From contig WNNJ02003085.1 of the NCBI GenBank assembly GCA_012934845.2, positions 62,001 through 126,000 of the forward strand: a DNA stretch of 64,000 nt, read 5' to 3'. A program made the position numbers and the translations under genes. The DNA comes from Pomphorhynchus laevis (taxonomy: Eukaryota; Acanthocephala; Palaeacanthocephala; Echinorhynchida; Pomphorhynchidae). Below, piece by piece: positions 63,589-64,000 of the stretch. Position 1 is the stretch's first letter. Every line of letters starts with the position of its first letter. Below the pieces are notes generated by a model. That model saw nothing but the letters and a program-made list of their open reading frames with translations, had not been told where the DNA came from and did not search any database.

Positions 63589-64000
63589 CTAAAGAGTCAA
63601 TGCATACACAAGATGGCTTATTAGTATATTTGTAATTAGGTTTATCAAATTAATACGTTTATACTAGTCGGACAAATTATTATAATATTTTTGTACATAA
63701 ATATTTATATAAAAAATAAATAAATTACTATTTATGTAAATAATAATTTATTAAATAAATTATAATAAATAATAATAAATTATATTAATTCATAAATAAT
63801 TTATTTATGAAAATAAATAAATTATTTATTTACATAAATATTATATTTTGTAAATTTGAATGGGATAGTGTACTTGAAAATGCATTTGTTTAAGGAATCT
63901 GTACTATTAAATAAATCATGACAGTAATTAAAGAAAGAATGAATAAACGTTTAAATCTAATATTTTGGATACACTGAAGGATATGTTGATTGCAAGTAAC
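63589..64000. other. Intron of the TOM1-like gene (AT-rich)
   Basis: Upstream of the VHS exon on the minus strand. Rich in TAAATAAATTA palindromes (63700-63840). No further exon recognised. Confidence 0.4.

Noticed and set aside
1-64000. Alternative genetic code (TGA as Trp or TAG as Gln)
   Set aside because: Several relics have TGA at expected Trp positions and the TOM1-like exon has TAG at a Gln. However the intact frames (802, 481, 449, 341 and 316 codons) contain neither codon internally, so simple G-to-A and C-to-T decay is more likely.

Overview
The window reads as AT-rich nuclear DNA from an invertebrate animal. It has no bacterial gene organisation, no operons, and no rRNA or tRNA genes that I could find. 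Almost every recognisable protein is a reverse transcriptase (RT), an endonuclease, an ORF1 or a transposase. The one convincing host gene is a spliced VHS-GAT adaptor (TOM1-like) at the right edge, with phase-0 introns and GT..AG borders. The mix of CR1-like LINEs with zinc-finger ORF1s, Penelope-like elements with a YIDD active site, an RTE and a hAT element fits a cnidarian, flatworm, nematode-like or similar invertebrate. I cannot name the species.

Layout. 1-5.3 kb: two copies of a retroelement family I call RTA (cysteine-rich N-terminus, WYADD RT, nuclease-like C-terminus) beside a decayed gypsy-type pol that a LINE has split. 6-16.8 kb: LINE-D, LINE-H copy 1 and LINE-G, with a compact RT-less LINE (called K) inserted in the LINE-G tail. 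16.8-17.7 kb: another RTA 3' end. 18.6-31.4 kb: a single LINE-H copy broken into pieces by nested insertions (LINE-N-type and RTA 3' fragments, a LINE-H 3' fragment, LINE-M, then LINE-N carrying a LINE-G and a Penelope tail). 31.4-41.1 kb: two LINE-P copies and a LINE-D; the plus-strand LINE-P is interrupted by the most complete Penelope-like element (PLE). 42.9-49.4 kb: LINE-R, interrupted by a hAT-type transposon with perfect 8-bp target-site duplications (TSDs), itself interrupted by a LINE-H 3' end. 49.5-60.4 kb: AT-rich DNA with more PLE pieces, an RTE, and a near-perfect foldback carrying two hammerhead ribozymes. 61-63.6 kb: exons of the TOM1-like gene, with a large diverged palindrome in one intron.

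How the parts work together. The LINEs encode an ORF1 (zinc finger near the N-terminus, a conserved FQVV-type motif near the C-terminus) and an ORF2 (AP endonuclease plus RT). Several families end in a short conserved hairpin, and three copies begin with a minisatellite. Element K keeps both ends and ORF1 but has lost the RT and part of the endonuclease, so it probably moves using proteins supplied by the related LINE-D family. The most interesting locus is the hammerhead foldback at 54680-55047: each arm encodes a complete hammerhead fold, one per strand.

Family letters (RTA, LINE-D, G, H, K, M, N, P, R) are local labels, not database names. Protein calls come from motif recognition only, with no database search.
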